From Streptomyces sp. RerS4 (GTDB taxonomy: Bacteria > Actinomycetota > Actinomycetes > Streptomycetales > Streptomycetaceae), in the NCBI RefSeq assembly GCF_023515955.1, contig NZ_CP097322.1:744001-808000 (forward strand): 64,000 nucleotides of DNA. Direction: 5' to 3'. A program made the translations under genes and the position numbers. Numbering within the stretch: position 1 is the stretch's first letter; each line of letters begins with the position of its first letter. The notes under the pieces were generated by a model, which saw only the letters and a program-made list of their open reading frames with translations, was not told the DNA's origin and searched no databases. Shown here one piece after another: positions 52,888-63,918 of the stretch.

Positions 52888-55692
52888 TCAGTGACCACGC
52901 AGCGCCGTGGCGAGTTGGGCCCGGGAGCGGACGTCCAGCTTCTGGTAGATCCGGGTGAGCCTGGCCTCCACCGTCTTGACGCTGACGAAGAGCTTCGCGG
53001 CCGCCTCCTGGTTGCTGGCGCCCGCCCCGACCAGCCGCGCGAGCCGCGCCTCCGCCTCCGTCAGCGCCCCGGGGCCGGCCGCTGCCCGGTGCGGGGCCGC
53101 CGTCTCGGGGCGCGGTCCCGCGCGAGGGCGAGCCAGGCTCGGCCCCCGCCCGCTCGAAGACCTCCGCCGCCCCGCGCAGCGCCTCGCGGGCGGGGGCCCG
53201 GCGCCGTCGCCGGCGCTCCACCCGGGCGAGGGCCAGGAGCGTACGGCCCTGCTCCAGCGGCAGCCCGAGGTCCGCGAAGAGCCGTACGGTCTCCTCCAGT
53301 CGGGCGACGGCCGCCTCCGACTCCCCGCACGCCGACAGGGCCAGGCCCCGGGCCCGGTCCAGGGCGGCGAGCACCCCCGTCCGGTCGAGGCCCCGGGCGA
53401 CGGGGGTGACGCGGTCGAGGAGGCGGACGGCCTCGGCGGGGGCGTCGGCCGCGATGAGCGCCTCGGCGAGTTCGCCGTGCCAGCGCAGGATCGACGGGTC
53501 CACCACCTGCTGCGCCTCCTCCAAAGCGGCGACCCGGCGCAACGTGGCGACGGCCTTCGCGGCGTCGCCGGTGGCGAGTTCGACGGTGCCGAGGGCGTAC
53601 AGGCCGCGGGAGAGGAACACCTGGTCGTGTTCCTCCTCGGAGGCGCGGATGCCCCGGCGCGCGTAGCCGGCGGCGCGGGCGAAGCTGCCGGCGGCGGCCT
53701 CGGCGGTCGCGGCCACGTACCAGGCCGGACCGGGTGAGAGGCCCGCCTCGATGGTGAGTTCCAGGGCCCGGCGGGCGTGGGCGGCGCCGAGCGTGCAGTG
53801 CCCGCGGCGCAGTTCGACCTCGGTGAGGCTGCGCAGGACCTCGAAGACGTCCTCGGCGGAGCCGGTCCGTTGGACGGCGGGCAGCAGGGCGAGCAGTTGC
53901 CGGCGCGCGTCGTCGAGGCGGTCGTCGAAGAGGGCGTGGCGGACGGCGAGGTACTGGGGCGCGTTGCGCATGCCGAGGGGGACTTCGGGGGTGGGCAGGG
54001 CGAGGGCGCGGGCGAGGATGTCCTCGGCGTCGGGGTCTCCGAGGATGCGGCCCATGCGGGCCGCCACGGTCAGTGCCATGGCCTCGGCGACCTGGTCCCC
54101 GCCGGCCTGGGCGAGGGCGCCGGCTCGGGCGGCGGCGTCGCGGGAGCGGACGGGGTCGCCGTCGCTGAGGTTGTGCTTCCAGGCGATGCGCAGTTGGACG
54201 GCGGCCCGTAGGGAGGCGTCGCCCTCGGCGTCGGCGACGGCGCAGGCGATGGTCTCGTCGAGGTGGGCCAGGGCTTGACCGGCGGCGTCGATGACGGCGA
54301 GGCGGGCCCGTACGCGCTGGGCGGGGGTGGCGTCGCGGGCGAGTACGGCGCGGGTGGCGCGGCGGGCGAGGTCGGCGCGGCGGCCCAGCCGGCGTCCTCG
54401 GCGGCGGCGACGAGCCGGGCGAGTTCCTCGCTGGGCCGGGCCCAGGGGTGCGTTCGGCGGCCAGGAGTCCGAGTTCGGCGGCGAGGTCGCGCCGCCGCGG
54501 CGGCGGCAGGCGGCGGCCGCGTCGGTGATCTCGGCGGCGAGTGCCTCGTCGGCGGTGTCGACGGCCAGCGCGCGGTGGCGTACCGCCTGGACGGGGTCGT
54601 CGACGGCGGCGGCGAGCGCGGCGTGTCCGGCGGCGCGTTCGGCCCAGCCGGCGTCGGCGGCCAGGGCGGTCGGCAGGGCGCCGGCGGTGAAGGTGACGGC
54701 GCCGTCCTCCCCGGTGACCAGCCCGGCCCGTTCGGCCTGCGCGAGTTCCGCTTCGGCGTCGGGCGGCCGGCGCGGCGCAGCAGGGGTGGTGGGTCGGGCG
54801 GCGAGGGCCGCGAGGAGCAGGGTGCGGCGGGCCGGTTCGGGGGCTTCGGCGAGCAGGCGCCGGGCGACGTCGCGGGCCCGGCCGGTGACGGGCAGGGGTC
54901 GGCGTGGTGGGCGCCGCCGCCGGGTCCGGTGGCGGCGGCGCCGGCTTCGGCGAGGGAGTGTCCGAGCGCGAGGGCGAGTCTGGGGTTGCCGCCGCTGGCC
55001 TGGTGGATGCGGCCGGCGAGGCGGGCGGGCAGGCCGTGTCGCAGCAGGAGCTCGGCGACCTCGTCGGCGCCGAGGGCGGGGACGCGGATGGTGGGGGTGC
55101 CGGCGCCGCAGAGGGGTTCGGCGACGGGGGCGCCGCCCTGGACGCATTCGGCGGCGAGGACCCGTACGCGGGGCGGGGTCAGGCGCAGGGCGAACCGCAG
55201 CAGGTCGGTGCTCTCGGCGTCGAGCCACTGGGCGTTGTCGAGGACGAGCAGGACGGGGCCCGGTTCGGCGAGGGTGCGCAGGACCTCGCCGACGGCCAGG
55301 CGCAGGGCGACGTGGTCGCGGTCGGCGCCCGGGGCGTCCGCTTCGCGGCGGAGTTGGGCGATGGCGGTGCGCTGGGGGCCGGCGAGCCGGTCGAGGGCGG
55401 TGGCGGGGACGGAGGCGAGGAGGGCTGCGGCCGAGGCCTCGGGTATCGAGCGGTCGGCGGCTTCGGGGGCGAGACGCAGGACGGTTTCGCGCCGGCGGTG
55501 GGCGGCGGCCGCGACGGCCCGCGCGACCTCGGTCTTGCCCGCGCCGGCGGGTCCGGTGAGGATGGCGCGGCCGTGCGCGGTCAGCGCCCGGTCGACCGCG
55601 TCGATGAGTTCCCCGTGCCCGACCTTGGTGTCAGCGTGCCCCGTCGCCGCCACGCACAGCCACCAGCCTTTCGCTCTCCAGCTCTGTGCCAT
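52888..55692 (-). pseudogene. Large LAL-type LuxR-family ATPase regulator, frame broken by about six single-base losses
   Basis: Read on the minus strand. The N-terminal ATPase domain is intact (VGHGELIDAVDRAL, Walker A GPAGAGKTEVARAV, Walker B VLLVLDNAQWLDAES). The frame then changes near 54903 (to LPVTGRARDVARRLLAEAPEP), 54495 (to DLAAELGLLAAERTP), 54450 (to ARPSEELARLVAAAEDAGW), 54380 (to ADLARRATRAVLARDATP), 53145 (to AWLALARDRAPR) and about 53110. The C-terminal TPR-like region (54380-53150) and the LuxR HTH (ALTEAEARLARLVGAGASNQEAAAKLFVSVKTVEARLTRIYQKLDV, ending at 52888) are clear. All changes need one added base. Start is ATG 55692 or, perhaps, GTG 55653. Restored length is about 935 aa. 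The target genes are unknown. Confidence 0.8.
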
Positions 55693-55789
55693 TCCTGTGA
55701 GACGCGACAATACGAGGTCGGCCGCCGGACGGACCCGGATTGTGACGCAGAATTCAGTCGCACGACAGAAATGGCCCCGGAGAACGCGA

Positions 55790-55824
55790 CGGACCTGCCG
55801 GTACGGGAGGTACCGGCAGGTCCG
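55790..55824 (-). terminator. Strong hairpin between subtilase and LuxR-type genes
   Basis: A perfect 15-bp stem (55790-55804 with 55810-55824) and a 5-nt loop, 77 nt beyond the subtilase stop. The remaining gap up to 55700 is AT-richer and should hold the LuxR-gene promoter (TATTGT near 55709 on the minus strand). Confidence 0.85.
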
Positions 55825-55900
55825 AGGCGGGTTTGGTCCGTACTATCGACCCGTCAGACCGGAGGTGGGGGACTGCGGTCGGGGGCCGGATCGGGACCGG

Positions 55901-57715
<1,815 letters not shown>

Positions 57716-58011
57716 GGTGTTCCCCTTCAAAGGCCGTTTCCGGGCAGGCCGGAGCGGCCGGTGTCGGTGCGGTGTGGGAGGTGTACCGGCGGCGACGGGC
57801 CGGGGGCGGGGTGGTCGGACCCGCTCCGGCACCGCTGCGCGCCACGTCGTCCGGCCGCGACGGCGGGGCAGGGCGACGGCATGCACCGGCGATCCGCGCG
57901 ACCGCGTGCTGCTTCACGCCATGTGGGGTTGGCGCGGTGGCAGTTCGGGGTGCGGAAGACCGCCGGTGGGCAGACAGTAGGCAACGCGGCGGTGAACCCG
58001 ATACGGGGAAA
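57716..58011. other. Intergenic region upstream of the subtilase gene
   Basis: About 300 bp with no gene and no obvious repeat. It should hold the minus-strand promoter of the subtilase; I do not see a clear -35/-10 pair. Confidence 0.4.
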
Positions 58012-58045
58012 ACCCTTGTCCCGCCCCTGGGGGCGCGACAAGGGT
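58012..58045 (-). terminator. Terminator after the DUF1838 gene
   Basis: Nested stem: ACCCTTGTC (58012-58020) with GACAAGGGT (58037-58045) outside CGCCCC/GGGGCG; on the minus strand it is followed by TTTTCCCC. Confidence 0.8.
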
Positions 58046-58073
58046 GCGGGGCCGGCGGGGGACGCCCGCGCGG

Positions 58074-58802
58074 TTACCTGGGGTTCAGCTTGCGGAAGTA
58101 GGTCCAGCTGGACTCGTTGGGCTCGCTCCACTCGCGGGGCGCGTGCGCGAACTCCGGATGGTTCTCGGCGATGTGGGCGCGGGTCCGCTCGGGGACCTCG
58201 GCGTAGGAGGAGAGCTTCGCGCCGCGGCAGTGGAAGGTGAGACCGCCGGGGCGCTGTCCCTGTTCCATCCAGGGCAGCCAGGGGGACATCCGCGTCCACG
58301 ACATGGTGGCGGGGACACCGGCCGCGTCGCCGGCGAGGGCGGCGGCGGGCGCGAAGAACTGGAACAGTTCCAGCGCCTGGTAGGTGTCGCCCGCGGATTC
58401 CAGGGGGTAGCGGTCGACGGGCAGCGGGGAAGGGTAGGCGAGGGGGATCTCCAGGCTGAAGCAGACCTGGTCGCCGAGGTCGGTGCGCGGGATCGGGAAG
58501 GGCCGCCACCTCTGGTTGGCGGGGTCGTTCCAGACGTGCACGACGGGCTTGTCCTGCCACTTCTCCAGGATTTCCCCGGTGGTGGGGTCGAGGTAGAACG
58601 CCGCCTCCCGCGACAGCATCCGGTAGCCGCCCTCCTCCGGCTCCAGCCGGGCGACGTTGATCCCCTCGAAGCCGAACACCTTCCGGTAGGGCTCGCCGGG
58701 CGCCCAGGAGTGCACGGATCCGGACCACCGGAAGGTGACCTCGCTCCCGTCGAGGGCGGCCCGGGTGCGGGCGAAGTCACGCAGCAGATCCTCCGGTGTC
58801 AT
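58074..58802 (-). CDS. DUF1838 family protein
   Basis: A 242-aa cytoplasmic protein from ATG 58802. Family segments: FRWSGSVHSWAPGEPYRKVFGFEGINVARLEPEEGGYRMLSREAAFYLDPTTGEILEKWQDKPVVHVWNDPANQRW and ATMSWTRMSPWLPWMEQGQRPGGLTFHCRGAKL, a beta-rich fold of unknown biochemical role. It ends EPNESSWTYFRKLNPR. Ribosome site weak. It is divergent from the DUF1996 gene. Confidence 0.88.
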   Translation of the reverse strand: MTPEDLLRDFARTRAALDGSEVTFRWSGSVHSWAPGEPYRKVFGFEGINVARLEPEEGGYRMLSREAAFYLDPTTGEILEKWQDKPVVHVWNDPANQRWRPFPIPRTDLGDQVCFSLEIPLAYPSPLPVDRYPLESAGDTYQALELFQFFAPAAALAGDAAGVPATMSWTRMSPWLPWMEQGQRPGGLTFHCRGAKLSSYAEVPERTRAHIAENHPEFAHAPREWSEPNESSWTYFRKLNPR

Positions 58803-58972
58803 GGGCACCACTGTGCTGCCCGCGAGGCGCCCGTACAAGCACCGTCCGCGCCAATACGGCGGGCCGGTCGAGCACTTGGCGCGGGCGCCGCGTCCGCGCG
58901 CGACACCTACGACGGGCGGGTCCCCGGCTCGTGGGGACGCCCGGTTGACTCCGGTGGCGAACAGCGGCAAAC

Positions 58973-59965
58973 GTGACCGTCATGGGGAACGAACACCGAC
59001 TGTTGGCGCTGCTCGTGTGCCTGGTGCTGGGCACCGGGCTGGCGGCCGCCGCATGGGGGGCCGCCCGCGCCCCCGGATCCGGCCACGGCTCCGTGGCGGG
59101 CGACTTCGTCGACATGGGCCGGGTGCCGCCGGACCCCGGCGCCGCGCTCCCGACCGGGCCCGACGCGTCGAGCGGCACCGTGACGGTGGACTGCGGGCGC
59201 AACGAGGAAGGGCACTGGAACGAGGACAACCTCGTCGTCTCCCCCGGTCTGCGGGCCGGCGCCCACCACACGCACGCGTACGTCGGGAACCTGTCCACCG
59301 ACGCCCTGTCCGGCGACGCCTCCCTGGCCGCCGCCGCGACCAGCTGCGCCGGCGGTGACCGTTCCACCTACTACTGGCCGGTGCTGCGCCGCCCCGACCG
59401 CCCCGGCACCCGCCCCCACGAGACCTCCGCCGGGCACGGCAACGCCGGCGAAATCCTGCCGGAGGCGGCGGTGGGCGTGGAGTTCCGGGGCAACCCGGTC
59501 GGCAAGGTGGTGCCGATGCCCCGCTTCCTGCGCGCGATGACCGGCGACGCCGTCGCCCACACGGCGGGCACGGACGCCGACGTACGGGCCCGCTGGGGCT
59601 GTTCGGGCCTGCCGGACCGGTCGACGACGGGGTACCCGCGCTGTCCTGCCGGCGACCTGGTGACCCGTACGCTCGTCTTCCCGAGCTGCTGGAACGGCCT
59701 GGACAACGAGTCCGCCGGCCACCGCTCCCACCTGCGCTTCCCCGACGCGCGCGGTGTGTGCCCGCGGGGCACCTTCCCCGTGCCCGAACTGCGCCTCACC
59801 CTCTCCTACGCCGTCGCGCCCGGCGTGCCGATCGCCCTCGACTCCTTCCCCGAGCAGCGGCACAGCCCCAGGACCGACCACGCGATGTTCGTGAACGTGA
59901 TGACGGACGAGGCGATGCGCGCGCTCGTGGGCTGCCTCAACCAGGGCCGCACCTGCCGGACGTGA
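58973..59965 (+). CDS. Secreted DUF1996 protein
   Basis: A 330-aa protein; GTG 58973 or ATG 58982 start. Signal peptide LLALLVCLVLGTGLAAAAWG. The DUF1996 hallmark is a His-rich turn HHTHAYVGN followed by STYYWPVL, VVPMPRFLRAMTGD, TLVFPSCWNG and SHLRFPDARGVCPRGTFPVPEL. Conserved Cys pairs. Related proteins occur in fungi and actinobacteria; the function is unknown, but extracellular binding is likely. Confidence 0.9.
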   Translation: MTVMGNEHRLLALLVCLVLGTGLAAAAWGAARAPGSGHGSVAGDFVDMGRVPPDPGAALPTGPDASSGTVTVDCGRNEEGHWNEDNLVVSPGLRAGAHHTHAYVGNLSTDALSGDASLAAAATSCAGGDRSTYYWPVLRRPDRPGTRPHETSAGHGNAGEILPEAAVGVEFRGNPVGKVVPMPRFLRAMTGDAVAHTAGTDADVRARWGCSGLPDRSTTGYPRCPAGDLVTRTLVFPSCWNGLDNESAGHRSHLRFPDARGVCPRGTFPVPELRLTLSYAVAPGVPIALDSFPEQRHSPRTDHAMFVNVMTDEAMRALVGCLNQGRTCRT

Positions 59966-60049
59966 GTGACGCGGATCACATGAACCGCTGGGGTGTCCGG
60001 GGCGTGTTCCGACCGCACCACGCGACACGAGGCGGACGGAGAGGGTGAG

Positions 60050-60652
60050 ATGGCCGGACCACTGTGGCCCCGCGCACGGCGGGGCGGGACGGACGAGGCG
60101 CTGATCAGGACGGTCTACGAGGAACACGGCAACGCCCTGCTCGCGTACGCCACCCGGCTCACCGGTGACCGCGCCACCGCCGAGGACGTCGTCCAGGAGA
60201 CGCTGATCCGGGCCTGGCGGCACACGGAGGTCCTGGTCAACGGGAAGGGCTCGGTGCGCGGTTGGCTGCTCACCGTGGCCCGCAACATCATCACGGACCG
60301 TTACCGGGCGAAGGCGGCCCGGCCCCCGGAGGTGTTCGGTTCGGCGGCCGCTCCGCCGGTGGAGGGCGACCACGCGGACGCGGTGGTCGACACGATGACG
60401 GTGTTGGGCGCCCTCGACCGGCTCTCGCCGGAACATCGTGACGTGTTGACGGAGTTGTACTACCGCCGGCGCAGTGTCGCCGAGACCGCCGACCGGCTCG
60501 GGATCCCGGCGGGCACGGTGAAGTCGCGCTCGCACTACGCGCTGAAGGCACTGCGCGAGGTGTTCACGGACGGCGGCGGGGGTTCCGCCGGCGACAGACG
60601 ATCAGGCCGGCCGCCCCAGCAGCCCGGCGGACTGCGGGAGGTGGTGGCGTGA
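60050..60652 (+). CDS. ECF-family RNA polymerase sigma factor
   Basis: A 200-aa sigma factor from ATG 60050 with GGAGAGGG upstream. Region 2: VYEEHGNALLAYATRLTGDRATAEDVVQETLIRAWRH and VRGWLLTVARNIITDRYRA. Region 4: LDRLSPEHRDVLTELYYRRRSVAETADRLGIPAGTVKSRSHYALKALRE. A Gly/Pro/Arg tail follows. Its stop overlaps the anti-sigma start (GTGA, 60649-60652), so sigma and anti-sigma are made together. Confidence 0.95.
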   Translation: MAGPLWPRARRGGTDEALIRTVYEEHGNALLAYATRLTGDRATAEDVVQETLIRAWRHTEVLVNGKGSVRGWLLTVARNIITDRYRAKAARPPEVFGSAAAPPVEGDHADAVVDTMTVLGALDRLSPEHRDVLTELYYRRRSVAETADRLGIPAGTVKSRSHYALKALREVFTDGGGGSAGDRRSGRPPQQPGGLREVVA

Positions 60653-61374
60653 ACCGGCAGCGGCACGAGGAGGAACTGCTCGGCCCGTACGTGCTCGGCG
60701 TCCTGGACGAGGAGGACGTACGGCGTGTCGAGGAGCACGTCGGCGACTGTGTGCGGTGCCGTGAGGAGGTGGCCGCGTTGCGGGAGATGGAGAGCGTACT
60801 GGGCGAGGTGCCCGAGGAGGCCTTCCTCGACGGGCCTCCGCAGGGCGGTGACCTGCTGCTCCAGCGGACCCTGCGACAGGTGCGGAGCGAACGGGCGGCG
60901 GCCGCCCGGCGGCGTACGGCCCTGGTGGGTGTGGCCGCGGCGGCCTCGATGGCCCTGGTGTTCTGGGCGGGCGCGCGGATCGGCGCGGACGGGGCGGGGC
61001 CGGTGGCCCTGGATCCGGCGCCGTCCCCGAGCCTGTCGGCGCCCGCTTCCCCGCCGCCGGCGGGGACCCGGGTGGCGTCCGCGACGGACGCGGGCACGGG
61101 CGCGCGGATGACCGTACAGGTGACGCCGGCCCCGAAGTGGGTGCGGGTCCACGCGGCGGTGACCGGGGTGCCGGCCGGCGAGCGCTGCCGGTTGGTGGTG
61201 ATCGGCAAGGACGGCACGCGGACCACCGCCGGCGGCTGGGTCGTGGGCACGGCGGAGCACGGCGAGGGCAAGGGCGCGGCCCTGGACGGCTCGGCGGCCG
61301 TGGACCCCGCGAACGTCCAGGCCGTCGTCGTGGAGAACGAATCGGGCCGGACGTTCGTGGCCGTACCGGTGTGA
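60649..61374 (+). CDS. Transmembrane zinc-binding anti-sigma factor
   Basis: A 241-aa membrane protein from GTG 60649. The cytoplasmic ZAS domain has HxxxCxxC (His30, Cys34, Cys37 in EEHVGDCVRCREEV), which holds the sigma factor. A transmembrane helix ALVGVAAAASMALVFWAGARIG is followed by a Pro-rich stalk and an extracellular beta domain (MTVQVTPAPKWVRVHAAVTGVPAGERCRLVVIGKDG) that may be the stimulus sensor. Confidence 0.93.
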   Translation: MNRQRHEEELLGPYVLGVLDEEDVRRVEEHVGDCVRCREEVAALREMESVLGEVPEEAFLDGPPQGGDLLLQRTLRQVRSERAAAARRRTALVGVAAAASMALVFWAGARIGADGAGPVALDPAPSPSLSAPASPPPAGTRVASATDAGTGARMTVQVTPAPKWVRVHAAVTGVPAGERCRLVVIGKDGTRTTAGGWVVGTAEHGEGKGAALDGSAAVDPANVQAVVVENESGRTFVAVPV

Positions 61375-61381
61375 CGCCCCC

Positions 61382-61428
61382 TACGGGAGCCCCTGCGGCC
61401 GTGACAGCCGGCCGTACGGGCTCCCGTA
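61382..61428. terminator. Convergent terminator between anti-sigma and P450 genes
   Basis: An 11-bp stem TACGGGAGCCC (61382-61392) with GGGCTCCCGTA (61418-61428), and a smaller GGCC stem in the loop, in the 73-bp gap between convergent stops. Confidence 0.8.
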
Positions 61429-61447
61429 CGCGTTCGTGCGCTCGCGG

Positions 61448-62692
61448 TCAGGCGGTCGCGGTCAGCCGCACCGGCAGGTCGAACAGGTCGTTCTGGGTGA
61501 GGATCGGCTTGTTGCGGAGCTCCTCGCGGGGCACGGCCAGGCTCAGGTCGGGGAAGCGGGTGTAGAGCGCGGGGAGGGCCACCAGGGCCTCCAGGCGCGA
61601 CAGGGCCGCGCCGGGGCAGACGTGGGGGCCGTGGCCGAAGGAGATGTGGCGGTTCGGCGTGCGGGTGACGTCGAAGTCGCCCGCCGTCTCGCCGTGCTGG
61701 GCCTCGTCGCGGCCCAGCGCGCCGAAGGAGACGATCAGGCCCTCGCCGCGGGGCAGGACGCGGTCGCCGACCTCGATGTCCTCGGTGGCGAAGCGGATCA
61801 GGACGTGCGAGGTGGGGGTGGCCCAGCGCAGGGTCTCCTCGATGACGTTCTCCCAGGGGACCTCGCCGGCGAGGACGAGGGCGCGCTGCTCGGGGTGGGT
61901 CTCCAGGGCGACGACGGCGTTGACGATGAGGCTGATGGTGGTCTCGTGGCCGGCGGCGACCATCAGCTGGAGGGTGTTGGTGATCTCCTCGGTGCTGAGG
62001 TGGTCGCCGTCCTCGGAGGCGGCGATCAGCGCGCTGGTGAGGTCGTCGCCGGGGGCGAGCCGCTTGGACTCCACGATCCGGGAGAAGAGCGCGCCGAGGT
62101 CCGCCATCATGGCCGGGACTTCCTCGGGCCGGGTCTGGGTGGAGAAGAACTTCTCGAAGAGGGCCTTCAGCCGGGGGTGTTCGGCGGCGTCCACGCCCAT
62201 GAGGGCGCTGATGACGTTCATCGGCAGCGGGTAGGCGAAGCCGGCCTTCAGGTCGACGGTCTCCCCGGCGGGGACGCCGGCGAGCTTGTCGAGCATCTCG
62301 GTGGTGAGGTCCTCGATGCCGGCGCGGAGCTTCTCGACCCGGCGGACGGTGAGGGCCTGCGCCACGAGGGTGCGCAGCCGGCGGTGTTCGTCGCCGTCGA
62401 CGGTGAGCATGGAGCGGCCGGGGTTGGCGAGGCCGATCAGCGGCCAGTCGAGGGGGATCTCGCCGCGCTGCCAGGCGCCCCAGACGTCGATGTCCTTGAC
62501 GACGCGGGGGTCGGTGAGGAGCTTTTTGGCCTCGGCGTGGTGGGTGACGGAGTAGACGCCGACGCCGCCCGGCAGGACGACGCGGACCAGCGGGCCGGCG
62601 GCGCGCAGGGCGGCGCCCTCGGCGTCGAGGTCGGTGACGAAGGGGTCGAGGGTGATCGGGGCGGGGGCACCGTGGTCGATCGGGCAGGTCAT
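61448..62692 (-). CDS. Cytochrome P450, CYP154-like
   Basis: A 414-aa soluble P450; ATG 62692 overlaps the stop of the upstream P450 gene (ATGA). I-helix MVAAGHETTISLI, ExxR as EETLRW, heme loop ISFGHGPHVCPGAALSRLEAL. It has the normal complement of motifs, unlike its partner. In S. coelicolor, CYP154 genes lie directly after CYP157 genes at the end of conservons. CYP154 enzymes hydroxylate steroid- and macrolide-like molecules in vitro. The family name is inferred from motif and context. Confidence 0.92.
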   Translation of the reverse strand: MTCPIDHGAPAPITLDPFVTDLDAEGAALRAAGPLVRVVLPGGVGVYSVTHHAEAKKLLTDPRVVKDIDVWGAWQRGEIPLDWPLIGLANPGRSMLTVDGDEHRRLRTLVAQALTVRRVEKLRAGIEDLTTEMLDKLAGVPAGETVDLKAGFAYPLPMNVISALMGVDAAEHPRLKALFEKFFSTQTRPEEVPAMMADLGALFSRIVESKRLAPGDDLTSALIAASEDGDHLSTEEITNTLQLMVAAGHETTISLIVNAVVALETHPEQRALVLAGEVPWENVIEETLRWATPTSHVLIRFATEDIEVGDRVLPRGEGLIVSFGALGRDEAQHGETAGDFDVTRTPNRHISFGHGPHVCPGAALSRLEALVALPALYTRFPDLSLAVPREELRNKPILTQNDLFDLPVRLTATA

Positions 62693-63918
62693 CGCGGGGC
62701 TCCAAGGGCGGGGGTCGGGGTGTAGGTCACGGGGAGTTCGCTGAGCCCGCGCAGCCAGGGAGAGGGGCGCCGCGAGAGGTCCGCGGCGGGGACGGCGAGG
62801 TCCACGTCGGGGAGCCGGTCGAGGAGGACCTCGATGCCGGTCCGTGCGATGACCTCGGCGACCTCCTGGGCGGGGAAGGGGCAGCGGTGTTCGCCGTGGC
62901 CGAAGGAGAAGAAGGCGTTGTTGCCGCCGGTGAGGGCGCCCGCGTCGGCGCGTACGTGCGGGTCGCCGTTGGCGGCGGCCAGGCCCAGCAGGACGAGGTC
63001 GCCGCGGCCGATGCGCCGGCCGCCGAGCGTGGTGTCGCGGGTGGTCCAGCGGCCGGCGACGTTCTGGGTGGGGGTGTCCTCCCAGAGCACCTCGTTCATG
63101 GCCTCGCCGACGCTGTGCCGGCCGCCCGCGAGCGAGGCGGTGAAGCGGTCGTCGGTGAGCATCAGGCGCAGCGAGTTGCCGATCCAGTCGGCGGTGGGCT
63201 GGTGCCCGGCGGCCATCATGACCATCAGGTCCTGGGCGATCTCGTCGACGGTGAACCCGGACGTGTTGGCGAGCATCCGCGAGGCGACGTCGTGGCCCGG
63301 CTCGGCGGACTTGGCGGCGAGGAGCGCGTACATGGACTCGCCGAGGTGGCGTTGTCCGTCGAGGGCGCCCTCCCGACCGTTGATCATGTCGTTCATGGCG
63401 GTGACGAGGCCGGGGCCCTGGGCGTCGGAGAAGCCGTAGATGCGGGCGAGGACGCGCAGCGGCAGCAGCATGGCGTATTCGCCGACGATGTCGCAGGAGC
63501 CCTTGCCGCAGAGTCCGTCGATGAGCTCGTCGGCGAAGCGTTCGGCGTGACCCTTGAGTTCGAACGGGTCGATGGCTTCGAGGGCTTCGGAGATGACGGC
63601 GGCCCGCTGCCGGTGGCGTTCGCCGACGGTGTAGAGGATGGACGGCTGCTTGCGGCCGATCATCGGCAGGAGCGGCCAGTCGGCGGGGATGCGGTCCCAC
63701 TGGTTCCACAGGTCGGAGTCGCGGGAGAAGAGCTGCGGGTCGCTGGTGACCTGGTGGAGTTCGCGGTAGCCGAGGACCAGCCAGGCCGGGACGTCGCCGT
63801 CGAGGACGACCGGGGCGACGGCGCCGTGGTCGCGGCGCATCTCCCGGTACAGCTCGGCGGGATCGCTCTGGAAGCGGGGGCCGCCGAGGTAGACGGGCTG
63901 GGGCTCGGGGGTGGTCAC
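62689..63918 (-). CDS. Cytochrome P450 lacking the ExxR motif, CYP157-like
   Basis: A 409-aa P450 from GTG 63918, overlapping the stop of the preceding gene (GTGA). Heme loop FSFGHGEHRCPFPAQEVAE with Cys346. The I-helix is AAGHQPTADWIG (no HETT). The otherwise universal K-helix ExxR is replaced by Glu276-x-x-Trp279 (EVLWED), which is the known feature of the CYP157 family in Streptomyces. It is translationally coupled to CYP154 downstream and to a probable conservon GTPase upstream. Confidence 0.92.
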   Translation of the reverse strand: MTTPEPQPVYLGGPRFQSDPAELYREMRRDHGAVAPVVLDGDVPAWLVLGYRELHQVTSDPQLFSRDSDLWNQWDRIPADWPLLPMIGRKQPSILYTVGERHRQRAAVISEALEAIDPFELKGHAERFADELIDGLCGKGSCDIVGEYAMLLPLRVLARIYGFSDAQGPGLVTAMNDMINGREGALDGQRHLGESMYALLAAKSAEPGHDVASRMLANTSGFTVDEIAQDLMVMMAAGHQPTADWIGNSLRLMLTDDRFTASLAGGRHSVGEAMNEVLWEDTPTQNVAGRWTTRDTTLGGRRIGRGDLVLLGLAAANGDPHVRADAGALTGGNNAFFSFGHGEHRCPFPAQEVAEVIARTGIEVLLDRLPDVDLAVPAADLSRRPSPWLRGLSELPVTYTPTPALGAPR

